A stretch of DNA of 64,000 nt, taken from positions 62,001 to 126,000 of the forward strand of contig NZ_JACRWH010000002.1 in NCBI RefSeq assembly GCF_014306155.1, in the 5' to 3' direction. The DNA comes from Holdemanella hominis (lineage in GTDB: Bacteria > Bacillota_I > Bacilli_A > Erysipelotrichales > Erysipelotrichaceae). The notes under the pieces are model-generated. The model was not told the origin of the DNA and did not search any database. It was given only the letters and a program-made list of their open reading frames with translations. This document shows positions 53,476-63,024 of the stretch, piece by piece. Position numbers and translations under genes: made by a program. Position 1 is the stretch's first letter; each line of letters starts with the position of its first letter.

Positions 53476-54405
53476 CTACTCTACAATATTTCCGACTAAG
53501 TTACGACCCTGTCCATTAAAGAAGCTTGCACAATCCATGACTGGCTTTCCTTCCATTTGACAAGTTTCAATCACAAGTGTACCTGTATGAAGTCCAATAC
53601 CTAGCTTATTTTTACCAATCTTGACTAAAGAGGCAAACGAATTCTCTTCATTTAAATAACTTGCCTTTAAGATTTTAAATTTCTTTCCTTTTAATAATAC
53701 ATAAGCACCTGGTGCATCTGAAAAAGCACGAATTTGATTCAAGATATGTTCATCATCCTGATTTAAATCAATATGCTCTTCTTCTTTGGATAAGACAGGA
53801 GAGAATACAACTTGACTCTCATCTTGTTCGACATAGACCGCCTTACCTGAACAAATCTCTTCAAAATGAGAAAGCAATAATTCTCCAGCACAAATGGCCA
53901 TTTTATCAAATAAAGATGTAGAATTGTCTTCAGGCAATATTTCAATTTCCTTTTGAGCTAAAACAGGTCCCGCATCCATTTTAGGTGCCATTTTCATCAA
54001 TGACATTCCACTTACTTTATCACCATTCCAAATAGCTCTTTGGATAGGGGCTCCCCCTCTATATTTAGGAAGCAAAGAACCGTGAAGGTTCACACAACCA
54101 TACTTTGGAAGATCCAAGACTTCCTTAGGAACAATTTGTCCATAAGCACATGTCACAATTAAATCAGGGGCAAAATCAAGAATCGTTTGATAGTCTGACT
54201 TAATTTTAACAGGCTGAAATACAGGAATGTCATATTCTAAAGCCACTTCTTTGACTTCTGAATAGATTAGCTGTTGTTTTCTACCCTTTTTCTTATCCGG
54301 CTGTGTTACCACCAAGCCTACATGTATATCGTTTTCTAACATTGTTTTTAATACGACACTAGCAATTTTGGGTGTTCCCATAAAAATAATGCGTCTATTT
54401 TCCAT
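53476..54405 (-). CDS. fmt: Methionyl-tRNA formyltransferase
   Basis: 309 aa. Catalytic segment CVNLHGSLLPKYRGGAPIQRAIWNG contains the Asn/His pair; FMGTPKIAS is at the N-terminus. It formylates initiator Met-tRNA. SD TTGGAGTGA. First gene of fmt-lepA-hemW. Confidence 0.96.
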   Translation of the reverse strand: MENRRIIFMGTPKIASVVLKTMLENDIHVGLVVTQPDKKKGRKQQLIYSEVKEVALEYDIPVFQPVKIKSDYQTILDFAPDLIVTCAYGQIVPKEVLDLPKYGCVNLHGSLLPKYRGGAPIQRAIWNGDKVSGMSLMKMAPKMDAGPVLAQKEIEILPEDNSTSLFDKMAICAGELLLSHFEEICSGKAVYVEQDESQVVFSPVLSKEEEHIDLNQDDEHILNQIRAFSDAPGAYVLLKGKKFKILKASYLNEENSFASLVKIGKNKLGIGLHTGTLVIETCQMEGKPVMDCASFFNGQGRNLVGNIVE

Positions 54406-54454
54406 AATATCACTCCAATACTAGAGTATTATAGCGTATTTTTTTGAAGTTGTG

Positions 54455-54483
54455 TTGCAATAAATCAGAAATTTTGCTATAAT
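54455..54483 (+). promoter_or_regulatory. rpsT promoter
   Basis: -35 TTGCAA (54455-54460), 17-nt spacer, extended -10 TGcTATAAT (54475-54483). A strong consensus promoter. Confidence 0.8.
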
Positions 54484-54515
54484 CCATTTGCAATTTATGT
54501 CAGGAGGTGCACTTC

Positions 54516-54779
54516 ATGCCACAGATTAAATCTCAAAAGAAACGTGTTAAAACAAATAACAAGGCTCACAAATTAGTCGTATCTAAAAAATCAGCATTGA
54601 AATCAAGTATTAAAGCTGTATTAGCAGCTGTTGATGCTAAAGATAAAGAAGCTGCTGTAGCAGCTTACAACGACTGTAGTTCAAAATTGGACAAAGCCGT
54701 AGCTAAAGGTATTCACCACAAAAACTACGCTAGCCGTCAAAAAGCACGTTTAGCAAAAGCTATTAACGAAATCGCGTAA
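54516..54779 (+). CDS. rpsT: Ribosomal protein bS20
   Basis: An 87-aa basic helical protein: MPQIKSQKKRVKTNNKAHK and a C-terminal KNYASRQKARLAKAINE. Start ATG 54516 with SD AGGAGGTG; an in-frame GTG at 54507 lies within the SD. It normally neighbours holA, from which it is separated here by an inserted 3.3-kb region. Confidence 0.97.
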   Translation: MPQIKSQKKRVKTNNKAHKLVVSKKSALKSSIKAVLAAVDAKDKEAAVAAYNDCSSKLDKAVAKGIHHKNYASRQKARLAKAINEIA

Positions 54780-54788
54780 TGAAGGATT

Positions 54789-54813
54789 AAGAAGTCATAT
54801 GACTTCTTTTTTT
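54789..54813 (+). terminator. Terminator after rpsT
   Basis: Palindrome AAGAAGTCAT / ATGACTTCTT followed by TTTTT. Confidence 0.9.
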
Positions 54814-54854
54814 GTACCCTGTCTCAATCGGATGATCTTTTTTATTTTCTATCA

Positions 54855-54888
54855 AAAGAGTGATCTTTACCGCAAAAGATCACTCTTT
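54855..54888. terminator. Strong stem-loop between rpsT and the decayed gene
   Basis: A perfect 14-bp stem AAAGAGTGATCTTT / AAAGATCACTCTTT with a 6-nt loop, followed by ATCTTTT on the plus strand. It is likely the terminator of the decayed minus-strand gene or a second terminator of rpsT. Confidence 0.6.
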
Positions 54889-56830
54889 ATCTTTTAATCA
54901 TTAGCTTTATCGACATGCAGTTAATACACTTGAGTAATTTACATCACATCAACATATCATCCATGATATTATCTATTTTTTCTCTTTCAATACTATTCTC
55001 TAAATACGATATTTTTTTCTTAAATAAATGCTTTGTGCTTCAAGAACCTTATCTCAGCAAAAACGGAAACATGATTTATAAAAGTCAATCTGCTTCTGAT
55101 ACGCAGGTACAAAACTATTAACGCCGCTCCAATGGCTTGGTACAAGTTTTAATTGTTTAAAAGTATCATAATCTTGGTTTGTATCAATAAATGCTTTGAT
55201 AGCAATAATTCTTATATCATCATCCAGTTCGCATTTACCTTCAAATATATCTTTGATACAATCATTAAATGCATTATCTTCTACAATTAACTTTATCCAT
55301 TGTTATTGCCTCTGGCTGGCAGCAGAACTATTATCCTCTCTATTCACCAACAACTCTTTGAATATATTCCCAAACGTCCATATATACAAATCTTCTTTCA
55401 ACAGATTGTAAAGTATTGACACAAAATCTAAATCGCCCTTAAATAATTCATTCAATTTTTCTAACAAATATGTTCAAATATCAAATAGATTCGATAAATA
55501 AGATCCAATAATTAGTGGATTAGAACTATAATTTAAAACAAAATATAAGCATATTTTTCTATATATATCAGGCTCAATGCTTAGAAATTTATCCAACACC
55601 TTTATATTTCTATACTTAGCAACTTTTTCAACATTCGCGACATCATCTTTTAAAAAAATTATAAACTCATGCAACATGTTTTCATTCACTTTTTATTCTG
55701 GCAATGTATCAAAGAAAATATAACGCCAATACATCTTTTGAGGAAATTGAGCTTCTTTAACGGACTCAAAAAATTGTTATGAATCAGTTTTCCTATTCAA
55801 CACATGTAATATTTTTGTAGGATGAACATCTAGATTAGGACCACATCTCATAAACTCGTCTAAGAATACTTTTAATTTTTCTACATCAAACTGATTAACA
55901 ATAAGATTAATTCCTTCGTTACTATAAAAATCATTCCGATTTTTGGTTATATCAGTAAATAAGTGATTTTCTGTTTGTACAAAATTTTTAATTTTTGATG
56001 TGGAAAGACTTTTTCTATATTGTTTTATCGCTTCTTTTCTAGTTTCATCATATTCCATATTTGAATTTTGATAATTGAATGTAAGTAATTGATGCAGTTC
56101 CCATAAATCTCCATGCAACATTGAGTCCCATTTTTCATCGATTGAAAGACTAAGTTTATTTATGTTATTAGACAAACAATTAATCAATTCAAAAAAAATC
56201 AATATCATCACAACATATCTCTGAGAGCAACTTTTCAACATATTCACAATATCCCTTTACTAATTCAATATCGACATCTCCATAAAGGTGGTTTGCGTAA
56301 TCATATAAAAAATTCATAACTCTCTTTTTTAAAAATTTATTATTCGCTAAGATCAACATTATATCCCAACAAACGCTTCGATATTCTTTCAATCCTTCAG
56401 AATATGTGACATTGAAATTGCAAAATTTTATTGTATTGTTTCTGCCCATTTCAATTGGTTGAAAGTTAAAGCCCAACGAATATGAAGTCATTTCAAACCA
56501 ACTATCATTGCGATTTGATTACCATTCTCAATAGCACTTGCTAAATATTTAGATATTACTACTTCTGTATAATAATCAAAATTAGCAGATTCTACATCAA
56601 TTCCATAATTGTTTTCAAGCCATGAACAACCACATTTAAGAAACACTTCACTTTTTATGCAATATTCTAAAAGTAGATCCATTACATAATTTAAATAGTT
56701 ACTGTTATGATATCCAGTCAAAAAATTTAAACCATCTCTATCCAATGATCCTTCGTAAATTTTGAAATCAACACTGGGAGGATTGAAATTTCCCTCCTTT
56801 AAATTTTGAAGTTTACTTTTTAAGAACATA

Positions 56831-56838
56831 TAACTATT
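56831..56838. repeat. Target-site duplication, left copy
   Basis: TAACTATT immediately outside the left inverted repeat; identical to 57987-57994. Confidence 0.9.
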
Positions 56839-57986
56839 GGCTTAACAGATACATCGGTGACTTGTTAATATAACTGACATTAATGATCTCTATTTAAGAC
56901 TTAATGTATAGGTGTAAACGAAAGAGAGACTACACTTATGACAAGAACTTCAAAATATTTAAACCAAGATACTATCGCTGCTTTACAATCTTTTCAAATC
57001 GAAAAGATTGATCGTGAAATCACTGATTACCTAGATACAAACAATAAAATGAATACGTATCATTTTGAATACTGTCCTAAATGCGGATGTTATCATCCTC
57101 GTTTAATTAAAAGCGGTTTTGCTAACTCTGGTAAACAAATGCTTCGTTGTAAAGAATGCGGAAAACGTTTTGTTGTGGACTGCGGTCAGCTTACTTTTTA
57201 TTCTCATCAAAACCAATCCAAATGGAATGAACTTATCCTGGATACATTGAATGGTGTATCCCTTAAAGAAACAGCTGCTAAAATCAACGTGAATGAACGT
57301 AATGTTTTTAATATGCTCCATAAACTATTGGTTAGTCTAGGAACTGAGGAACGTCCCATACACAGTAGGTAATGAAGTTGAGATGGATGAAAAATATACT
57401 CCTTACAATCATAAAGGAACTAAAATTGATGGAGTAGAACCTAAACATCGTGGAACACCTGCTACAAAAAGAGGCTTGTCTAATCAGCAGATATGCATCA
57501 TCACTGCAATACAGAGATTCACTCATACAATTGCCAGAACATTAAATTATGGCAAGCCATCATCTCTAGATCTATTAAGATTTGGTGAATGTCTTGAATC
57601 AAAATTTTTTGTAATGCTAGATGGTTCTAACAGTTACAACGAACTTTTAGAAAGTAAGAACTGTACTAAGAAAGTGTTAATCAGTCATGAGTCATATGAT
57701 AAATTCAATCATTTAAATACAGTGAACAGTTTCCACAAATTGATTGAAGAAAGGCTGCAAAAATATAAAGGGGTAGCATCAAAATATATAAATCGATACA
57801 ATGCTCTTTTTATCATGCAAAGAGAAACGCAAGGAATGGATAACACAGAAAAGCTACAGTATGTACTACTTAGATTGAAAAACATCCATAAGATCACTCG
57901 CTTAAAGGATTTGAAAAACGAATGGTTGTTCGCATAAATGATAAAAAGAAGAATTATGGCAAAGTCACCAAATTGCTAGTTAAACC
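56839..57986 (+). mobile_element. IS1595-like insertion sequence
   Basis: An 1148-bp element bounded by imperfect terminal inverted repeats of about 25 nt. The left end starts GGCTTAAC...GGTGACTT; the right end, reverse complemented, starts GGTTTAAC...GGTGACTT. It is flanked by a perfect 8-bp target duplication TAACTATT. The 8-bp duplication and a zinc-ribbon plus DDE transposase fit the IS1595 family. It lies within the first codons of the decayed minus-strand gene. Confidence 0.88.
56938..57937 (+). pseudogene. IS1595-like transposase, frameshifted
   Basis: Two adjacent ORFs (56938-57372 and the frame containing 57383-57937) together encode one transposase. The first has a zinc ribbon CPKCGCYHP...CKECGKRF and a helix-turn-helix-like region. 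The second has the catalytic segments VEMDEKYTPYN, FVMLDGSNSYN and NTVNSFHKLIEERLQKYKGV. The frames overlap only at 57341-57372 and no typical slippery heptamer is seen. A single-base indel is therefore more likely than programmed frameshifting. Probably inactive. Confidence 0.82.
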
Positions 57987-57994
57987 TAACTATT
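57987..57994. repeat. Target-site duplication, right copy
   Basis: TAACTATT immediately outside the right inverted repeat; identical to 56831-56838. Confidence 0.9.
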
Positions 57995-58076
57995 ATATAT
58001 CTTTTTTATTATTCATGTGTATTCTCACCCCCTAAATACCTTCTCATAAAAGCTAACATCACATCCAAAACAAAAA

Positions 58077-58101
58077 ATGAACAAGGCTATCCCTTGTTCA
58101 T
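58077..58101 (-). terminator. Terminator at holA end
   Basis: A 10-bp stem ATGAACAAGG / CCTTGTTCAT with CTATC loop and a TTTTTTG tail on the minus strand. It overlaps the last holA codons. Confidence 0.88.
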
Positions 58102-59028
58102 CATTAAGTTTAGACAGAAGTATTCAAAACCATCATCCTTATCAATCTTACCCATTTTCATCTGTTGATCAAAATCCGCAAGTAAAGATAGATTATAAAG
58201 TAAGGCTTCACTTGAAAAGCGCATGGCCTTTTGCATATTTAATTTCACGCGATATGGATTGGCCTTTAACTCTTGGGAAATGGTTGCCTGTGCCTTTCCT
58301 TCATCCATTAATACGCGTACTTGGAATAGAAAACGGATTTGACTTGCCAAAAGCGCAACGATAGCTACTGGCTGCATATTCAACTTTCTAAAGTTACGGT
58401 AGTAGGCTAACAATAAGATCCCATTTTGACTAAAGAAGGCATCAACCATTTTAAAGATGTCATTCATAGGTTCTACAACTAATAGATTTTGTACATCTTC
58501 AAGCGTTGGATGTTTTGAATAGATGGAAATCTTTTCAATTTCATTCTGGATGCACATGGGATCTAGTCCCATTCTTCCTGTCATCCAATCTAATGTTTTA
58601 AAATCCACCTTTACACCATATTCCTTTAGTTTATCTTGTACATAGAACTTTTGTGACTTTTCATCTAAAGCTAGACAGGAATATAATGTAGCACAATTAC
58701 TGATTTCTTTCACCTTTTTCTTTCTTGTATCCAATTTATCACTTGGACATACTAAGACTAGAATCATGTCTGTGTCTTTTCTTACTAGAAAGGGATCGAC
58801 TTCATAGTTTGTCGTATTCTTACTTGAAAGAAACGTGCAGTTATTGACAATAATCATCTTGTCATCATCAAAGATCGAATAGGCATCTAAATCTTGTAGA
58901 ACATTGGATATTTCATCTGTTTGAGCATCATAGATATTTATGTTTTCTTGAATGTGATGTCTTTTTTTAATGGCCTCTAGCTTCATAGAAACCATGCTTT
59001 TGTCTTTTCCGTATAAAATATAAATCAT
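58087..59028 (-). CDS. holA: DNA polymerase III delta subunit HolA
   Basis: 313 aa starting MIYILYGKDKSMVSMKLEAI, an AAA+-like clamp-loader subunit with the conserved LDWMTGRMGLDPMCIQNEIEK region. It opens the sliding clamp. It follows comEC with an ATGA overlap, as in Bacillus. An alternative ATG is two codons upstream (59034). No SD is visible; an extended -10 TGgTATAAT ends 6 nt before the ATG. Confidence 0.93.
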   Translation of the reverse strand: MIYILYGKDKSMVSMKLEAIKKRHHIQENINIYDAQTDEISNVLQDLDAYSIFDDDKMIIVNNCTFLSSKNTTNYEVDPFLVRKDTDMILVLVCPSDKLDTRKKKVKEISNCATLYSCLALDEKSQKFYVQDKLKEYGVKVDFKTLDWMTGRMGLDPMCIQNEIEKISIYSKHPTLEDVQNLLVVEPMNDIFKMVDAFFSQNGILLLAYYRNFRKLNMQPVAIVALLASQIRFLFQVRVLMDEGKAQATISQELKANPYRVKLNMQKAMRFSSEALLYNLSLLADFDQQMKMGKIDKDDGFEYFCLNLMMNKG

Positions 59029-60872
59029 GTCCATATTATACCAAACATTCCATCGTTTGTGACAAGAAATGAAAGGTGAAATAAAGAATAGATGGCTATA
59101 CTTCCACAATCACTCGTACATAATGTATTGATATGCAGGGTTTCTAATGTCTTGAGTGTTTCAACACTTGGATGACCATACTTGTTTTTATAACCTGCGC
59201 TAATGAGTGCAATCTTACAATCTAAAGAGTCAAGAAAATCTGAGTCTGAACTCGTATTCGATCCGTGATGCCCTACTTTTACGACATCAGCCTTTAAATC
59301 ATATGTAGCCATCAATTGTTTTTCAATTTGTTTACTCGCATCCCCCATAAAAAGATAGGTGAAATGATCATAGGTAAAATAGCTGATAATACTTGAATCA
59401 TTGGTATCTTTAGCTTCTCTTTCACTTAATAATAAATAAAATGGATAGTCTACATTGACCTTATCATTTGAATCTTCTATGACTTGTTTGATTTCAATTT
59501 TATCTTTTAAACTCTCATATCCTCCATTATGATCAAAGTCATCATGTGTAAGTATCAATGTATCAATCGCATGAATGTTCTTATTTTCTAGAAAGGGCAT
59601 AATAATTCTTTCGACATTATCACGATATAGGTTTTGCCCACAATCAATCATCACTACGCTTTTATGGAAGGGTTCTACAATAATGCTGCAGTCGGCTTGA
59701 CCTATATTTAATGTATAGACTTGAAAGAAAGGATTACAATAGATCTCTAGAAATGGAACGATAAATATACATAGATATTTCCATTGAAAGTGTTTTAAGC
59801 ATTGTATATAGAAGATGATAAATAGAACTATAAATAGGATTTTAGGTGCATAATGGATGGTAAGGTCTGGTAATTTTAGGTGTATTAAATCATACACTGT
59901 AAATCCAAATAAGAAGATCAAACCATATAGTTTTCTAAAGATGTTAAAAAAAAGTAATGAAATAAGATTCACTTTCTTAAAGTAAATAAACATCAATCCA
60001 ATTAAGATCATCTTTTGTACGATCCATTTGTGTTCTGTACAAAAATAAGATACGAGTTGTAATAAGAGTGGACATAAAAAAGATATGGATAGTACTTGAT
60101 TTGGATAGATTATGCCGAAACAAAAGATCGTAAAAGCCATTTGATTGGGTTTGGATATGAACAATAGAGTACTCAACTGATACAAAATAAATCTTGTGAA
60201 TGCAAGTGTAAACACAAAGAAATGGCCAAATAAAACACTGAGGACTAGAAGGATTCTTCGAATACGAGTCTCATCCCACTTTCGCTTTAACATATGTAGA
60301 ACAATGTAGTATGCGCTCATATAGCCATATCCAAGCATCGTATATATTTCATCTATACTTTCATCGTGTATGCCATAGTATAAGGATAAGACAATGGAAG
60401 AATTGGGTTTCAACTTTAAGTAGTTGTAGAGTCTAGACTTGAATGATGTTGATTTGTGGACAATTTCTACAGAGTTCGTCTTAAACCTGATATTCTTATT
60501 TTCATTGTATCGAGTAAAACTAAATAGCGTAAAATTATCATCTGTATGAATGGGTTCTATGTGTTTGACTTTAACTTCATCTTGAAAGCTTAGATTTAAA
60601 TCTGTTTGAATAAGTATTTTAGAACCTCTATTTTTACCTATATAGTATCCTTTCTTTATTTCTGTAATTTTATATGTATCCTGTTGTTGAACTTCTTTTG
60701 GATATACAAGGATACAGCTTAATAGGCTAAATAAAAAAAATAAAATCAGGATTCTTTTATTTTTAAACCGATAGTATAGATAGACAAGAAAGAAAAGTGT
60801 AAAACAGAGTATACAAAGTATTTCTTTTAAGATCAGACAGGCCAAAAAGCCAAGTGAAAGTATCAACATCAT
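59025..60872 (-). CDS. comEC: DNA uptake channel protein ComEC
   Basis: 615 aa. Several N-terminal and central membrane helices with the short competence core (LKPNSSIVLSLYYG...YGYMSAYY). A C-terminal metallo-beta-lactamase-like domain carries ILTHDDFDHNGGYES and KVGHHGSNTSSD. It forms the channel for single-stranded DNA entry. Shorter than Bacillus ComEC (about 770 aa). Overlaps comEA by 4 nt. Confidence 0.92.
   Translation of the reverse strand: MMLILSLGFLACLILKEILCILCFTLFFLVYLYYRFKNKRILILFFLFSLLSCILVYPKEVQQQDTYKITEIKKGYYIGKNRGSKILIQTDLNLSFQDEVKVKHIEPIHTDDNFTLFSFTRYNENKNIRFKTNSVEIVHKSTSFKSRLYNYLKLKPNSSIVLSLYYGIHDESIDEIYTMLGYGYMSAYYIVLHMLKRKWDETRIRRILLVLSVLFGHFFVFTLAFTRFILYQLSTLLFISKPNQMAFTIFCFGIIYPNQVLSISFLCPLLLQLVSYFCTEHKWIVQKMILIGLMFIYFKKVNLISLLFFNIFRKLYGLIFLFGFTVYDLIHLKLPDLTIHYAPKILFIVLFIIFYIQCLKHFQWKYLCIFIVPFLEIYCNPFFQVYTLNIGQADCSIIVEPFHKSVVMIDCGQNLYRDNVERIIMPFLENKNIHAIDTLILTHDDFDHNGGYESLKDKIEIKQVIEDSNDKVNVDYPFYLLLSEREAKDTNDSSIISYFTYDHFTYLFMGDASKQIEKQLMATYDLKADVVKVGHHGSNTSSDSDFLDSLDCKIALISAGYKNKYGHPSVETLKTLETLHINTLCTSDCGSIAIYSLFHLSFLVTNDGMFGIIWT
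59035..59043 (-). promoter_or_regulatory. Candidate internal promoter of holA
   Basis: Extended -10 TGgTATAAT (59043-59035) inside the end of comEC, 6 nt before the holA ATG. The -35 is weak (GTCACA at 17 nt). It would let the essential holA be expressed when comE is silent. Confidence 0.4.
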
Positions 60873-61345
60873 AGGCAGATCTTATCCTTGATCTTATTAA
60901 ACATGGCTGGACCAATGCCTTTGACATTTTGGATTTGTTCTAAAGATTGAAATGTGTTACTTTTGCGATACTCCATGATTCTTTGGGCAATGGCCGGACC
61001 AATACCTGGAAGTGTTTGTAGTTCTTCAAGTGTGGCACTATTAATAGAAATGAGTTTTACATCTTGTTTTTCTGGAATCACCACCACATCTTTATCTTGT
61101 AGGATATAGTTAAAACTGATTCTAGACGTATCACTGTTTTCTGATAGGCCTCCGCTCATTTGAATTAAACTTGAAATGGAGCTATTTCGCTTTAAAGTAT
61201 AAACACCCGGATTTTGAATAGCTCCCTTAATTTCCACTTGCATCAATGTGGGCTTGGCTTCTTGTAAGGTAATGGGTGTATACCGGTTAAAGCAGGTAAA
61301 GGTAAAGAAAATGAAGAGACAAAAAAAGAGAAGAGTTCGTTTCAT
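60869..61345 (-). CDS. comEA: DNA receptor ComEA
   Basis: 158 aa. An N-terminal membrane anchor (about residues 4-20) and SLBB-like region (VEIKGAIQNPGVYTLKRNSS) precede a C-terminal helix-hairpin-helix DNA-binding domain with LQTLPGIGPAIAQRI and VKGIGPAMFNKI. It captures DNA outside the membrane. The ATG at 61345 has SD GAAGGGTGA. Confidence 0.95.
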   Translation of the reverse strand: MKRTLLFFCLFIFFTFTCFNRYTPITLQEAKPTLMQVEIKGAIQNPGVYTLKRNSSISSLIQMSGGLSENSDTSRISFNYILQDKDVVVIPEKQDVKLISINSATLEELQTLPGIGPAIAQRIMEYRKSNTFQSLEQIQNVKGIGPAMFNKIKDKICL

Positions 61346-61352
61346 AAATATC

Positions 61353-61370
61353 ACCCTTCTCTTATACGTA
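61353..61370 (-). promoter_or_regulatory. Competence-type promoter element of comEA
   Basis: TACGTATAAGAGAAGGG (61370-61354) matches the comGA upstream element in 14 of 15 bases over CGTATAwGAGAAGGG. It lies between the greA stop and comEA. Confidence 0.55.
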
Positions 61371-61386
61371 ATTTTTTGATGTTTTT

Positions 61387-61875
61387 CTATTTAATTTCAA
61401 GAATTTTTACATCATATGGTTCTTCAACACGTCTTACAGTACATACATCTCCAACTTTGTGGTCCATGATGACTTCTGCAAGTGGTGTTGTGTTTGAAAG
61501 CTTACCATTGAATGGATCCGCTTCAATTGTACCAACGATATTGAATGTTACTTCTTGGTTATCTGATAAATCTAAGATTTTAACAGTAGATCCCAGTTTT
61601 ACAACATTCTTTTTCTTTTTATCTTCCGCATTATCGACTTCACTAATGATTTCAGCATTTTTGATCATTGCCTCTAATTCACGAATACGACCTTCGACTT
61701 GAGCCTGGTGTTCTCTGGCTGCATCATAGTCGGCGTTTTCAGACAAGTCACCTTGTGCACGAGCTTCCTGCAACTCAACGATAACTTCCTGACGAACTTT
61801 ATGAACTAGGTTTTCATGTTCATTGACTAAATCATTATAACCTTCTTGGGTAACGTAAAATTTTTCATTTGCCAT
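61387..61875 (-). CDS. greA: Transcription elongation factor GreA
   Basis: 162 aa. N-terminal coiled coil with the acidic tip ARAQGDLSENADYDAAREHQ and a C-terminal FKBP-like domain with NTTPLAEVIMDHKVGD. It rescues backtracked RNA polymerase. SD AAGGAGTGA. Promoter: -35 TTGCAT (61934-61929), 16 nt, extended -10 TGtTATAAT ending at 61907. Confidence 0.97.
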   Translation of the reverse strand: MANEKFYVTQEGYNDLVNEHENLVHKVRQEVIVELQEARAQGDLSENADYDAAREHQAQVEGRIRELEAMIKNAEIISEVDNAEDKKKKNVVKLGSTVKILDLSDNQEVTFNIVGTIEADPFNGKLSNTTPLAEVIMDHKVGDVCTVRRVEEPYDVKILEIK

Positions 61876-61941
61876 GTGGTATCACTCCTTGTATTTAGCA
61901 CAAAAAATTATAACATAATCCTTAAATTATGCAAAACATTG

Positions 61942-63024
61942 TTACAGATTTAAGCCTAATTTTTCGCAGATTTGTTGGTGTTCTTCATATGTTTTTGAAT
62001 AATATACTTTTCCATCACCATATATATCGGCCGCAAAAAATAGATAATCTGTTTTTTCTGGATTCAATACGGCTTTAATGGCTTCATCCCCCGGATTTAG
62101 AATTGGTCCAATCGGTAAGCCTTCATGTAAGTACGTATTGTATGGTGAATCAATTTCCGGATTGGTTTCACAATCTTTTGGATCGTTGAAATCATCATAT
62201 AATGCATAACATACCGTTACACTCGATTGAAGTTTCATGTCTTGATCTAAACGATTGTAGAAAACACCGGCAATTGTAGCCATATCACCAGGTTCACTTG
62301 CTTCAAATTGAACGACACTTGCCAAGCTAATGATTTGATGGATGGATAAGTCACTTTTATCAAATGACTTTTTATTCTCTTTATACATCACATCAAAACG
62401 ATCTAACAGAACGCGTGTAATATCATCAAGAGAGTCATCTTTTTCCAAAAAATATGTGTCAGGAAATAAATAGCCTTCTAATTTCACTTTATAGTTGGAA
62501 TTATTTAAATCATCTACATTTAAGAAAGAATAATCCTTTGCGAGCGTTTGAATATAAGAAATATCATTCCATTGATTTAAAATTTCTTCTGAAGAATACT
62601 TTCCATCATATAAATTTGATATTTCAGCCGCAATCTCCTTAGCCCATTTGCCTTCCGGTATTTTTAAGACAAGAGCATCTTTCTTTAGTTTTGTACTATC
62701 TTGAATGGTAGACAAAATATCTTTTACGCTCATGCCATTATCCAATTCAAAAGTACCTGCCACAAAGTTTGTGTTGTGACTTGCCTTGGCATAAAGCTTG
62801 GCAACACTCGCATTTGCGATCAGATTCTCTTTTTTCAAGTTCTCTAAAACTGAATCAAATGATTCATTGTTTTCAATGGTAAACACTACTTCCTTATCCC
62901 CGTTGCCCGTACTTGATAGTCCTGTCTTTACGACAAAAATCGAACCAAGACCGGCGATAATTAAAAGACATACAACAACTAATAGAACAACTCTTACAGA
63001 ATTGACTTTTCGCCTAGTCGGCAT
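61942..63024 (-). CDS. mltG: Endolytic murein transglycosylase MltG
   Basis: 360 aa. A short cytoplasmic part, one membrane helix (VRVVLLVVVCLLIIAGLGSI), a LysM-like region, and the YceG domain with LASVVQFEA and YNTYLHEGLPIGPILNPG containing the catalytic Glu. It cleaves nascent glycan strands. The ATG at 63024 overlaps the DUF1292 gene end by 11 nt and uses its GAGG as SD. Confidence 0.94.
   Translation of the reverse strand: MPTRRKVNSVRVVLLVVVCLLIIAGLGSIFVVKTGLSSTGNGDKEVVFTIENNESFDSVLENLKKENLIANASVAKLYAKASHNTNFVAGTFELDNGMSVKDILSTIQDSTKLKKDALVLKIPEGKWAKEIAAEISNLYDGKYSSEEILNQWNDISYIQTLAKDYSFLNVDDLNNSNYKVKLEGYLFPDTYFLEKDDSLDDITRVLLDRFDVMYKENKKSFDKSDLSIHQIISLASVVQFEASEPGDMATIAGVFYNRLDQDMKLQSSVTVCYALYDDFNDPKDCETNPEIDSPYNTYLHEGLPIGPILNPGDEAIKAVLNPEKTDYLFFAADIYGDGKVYYSKTYEEHQQICEKLGLNL

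Larger units (their letters stand above)
54944..58016 (-). pseudogene. Decayed gene of about 640 codons, interrupted by an IS
   Basis: Read from the minus strand, an ATG at 58016 follows a strong SD (GGGGGTGAG). With one A removed from the A6 tract at 58007-58002 and the IS plus one target copy excised, the frame runs MNNKKIYNSYMFLKSKLQNL into 56829. It continues with indels near 56495 and in the T8 tract near 56190. In-frame stops follow at 55777, 55693, 55474, 55303 and 55054, then a shift in an A7 tract and an end at 54944. The product would be helical, Leu/Asn/Lys-rich and without a recognised catalytic motif. I do not recognise the family; a helical-repeat part of a defence-type protein is only a guess. 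Confidence 0.7.

Noticed and set aside
54855..54888. Attachment site or integron-like site
   Set aside because: The long stem-loop has no second copy near 58050 and no integrase gene is present; a terminator explains it better.
54915..55411. Small plus-strand ORFs in the rpsT-holA gap
   Set aside because: They are antisense to the recoverable minus-strand pseudogene frame and have no SD.
57103..57897. Minus-strand ORFs inside the IS
   Set aside because: Antisense to the transposase, with no start signals.
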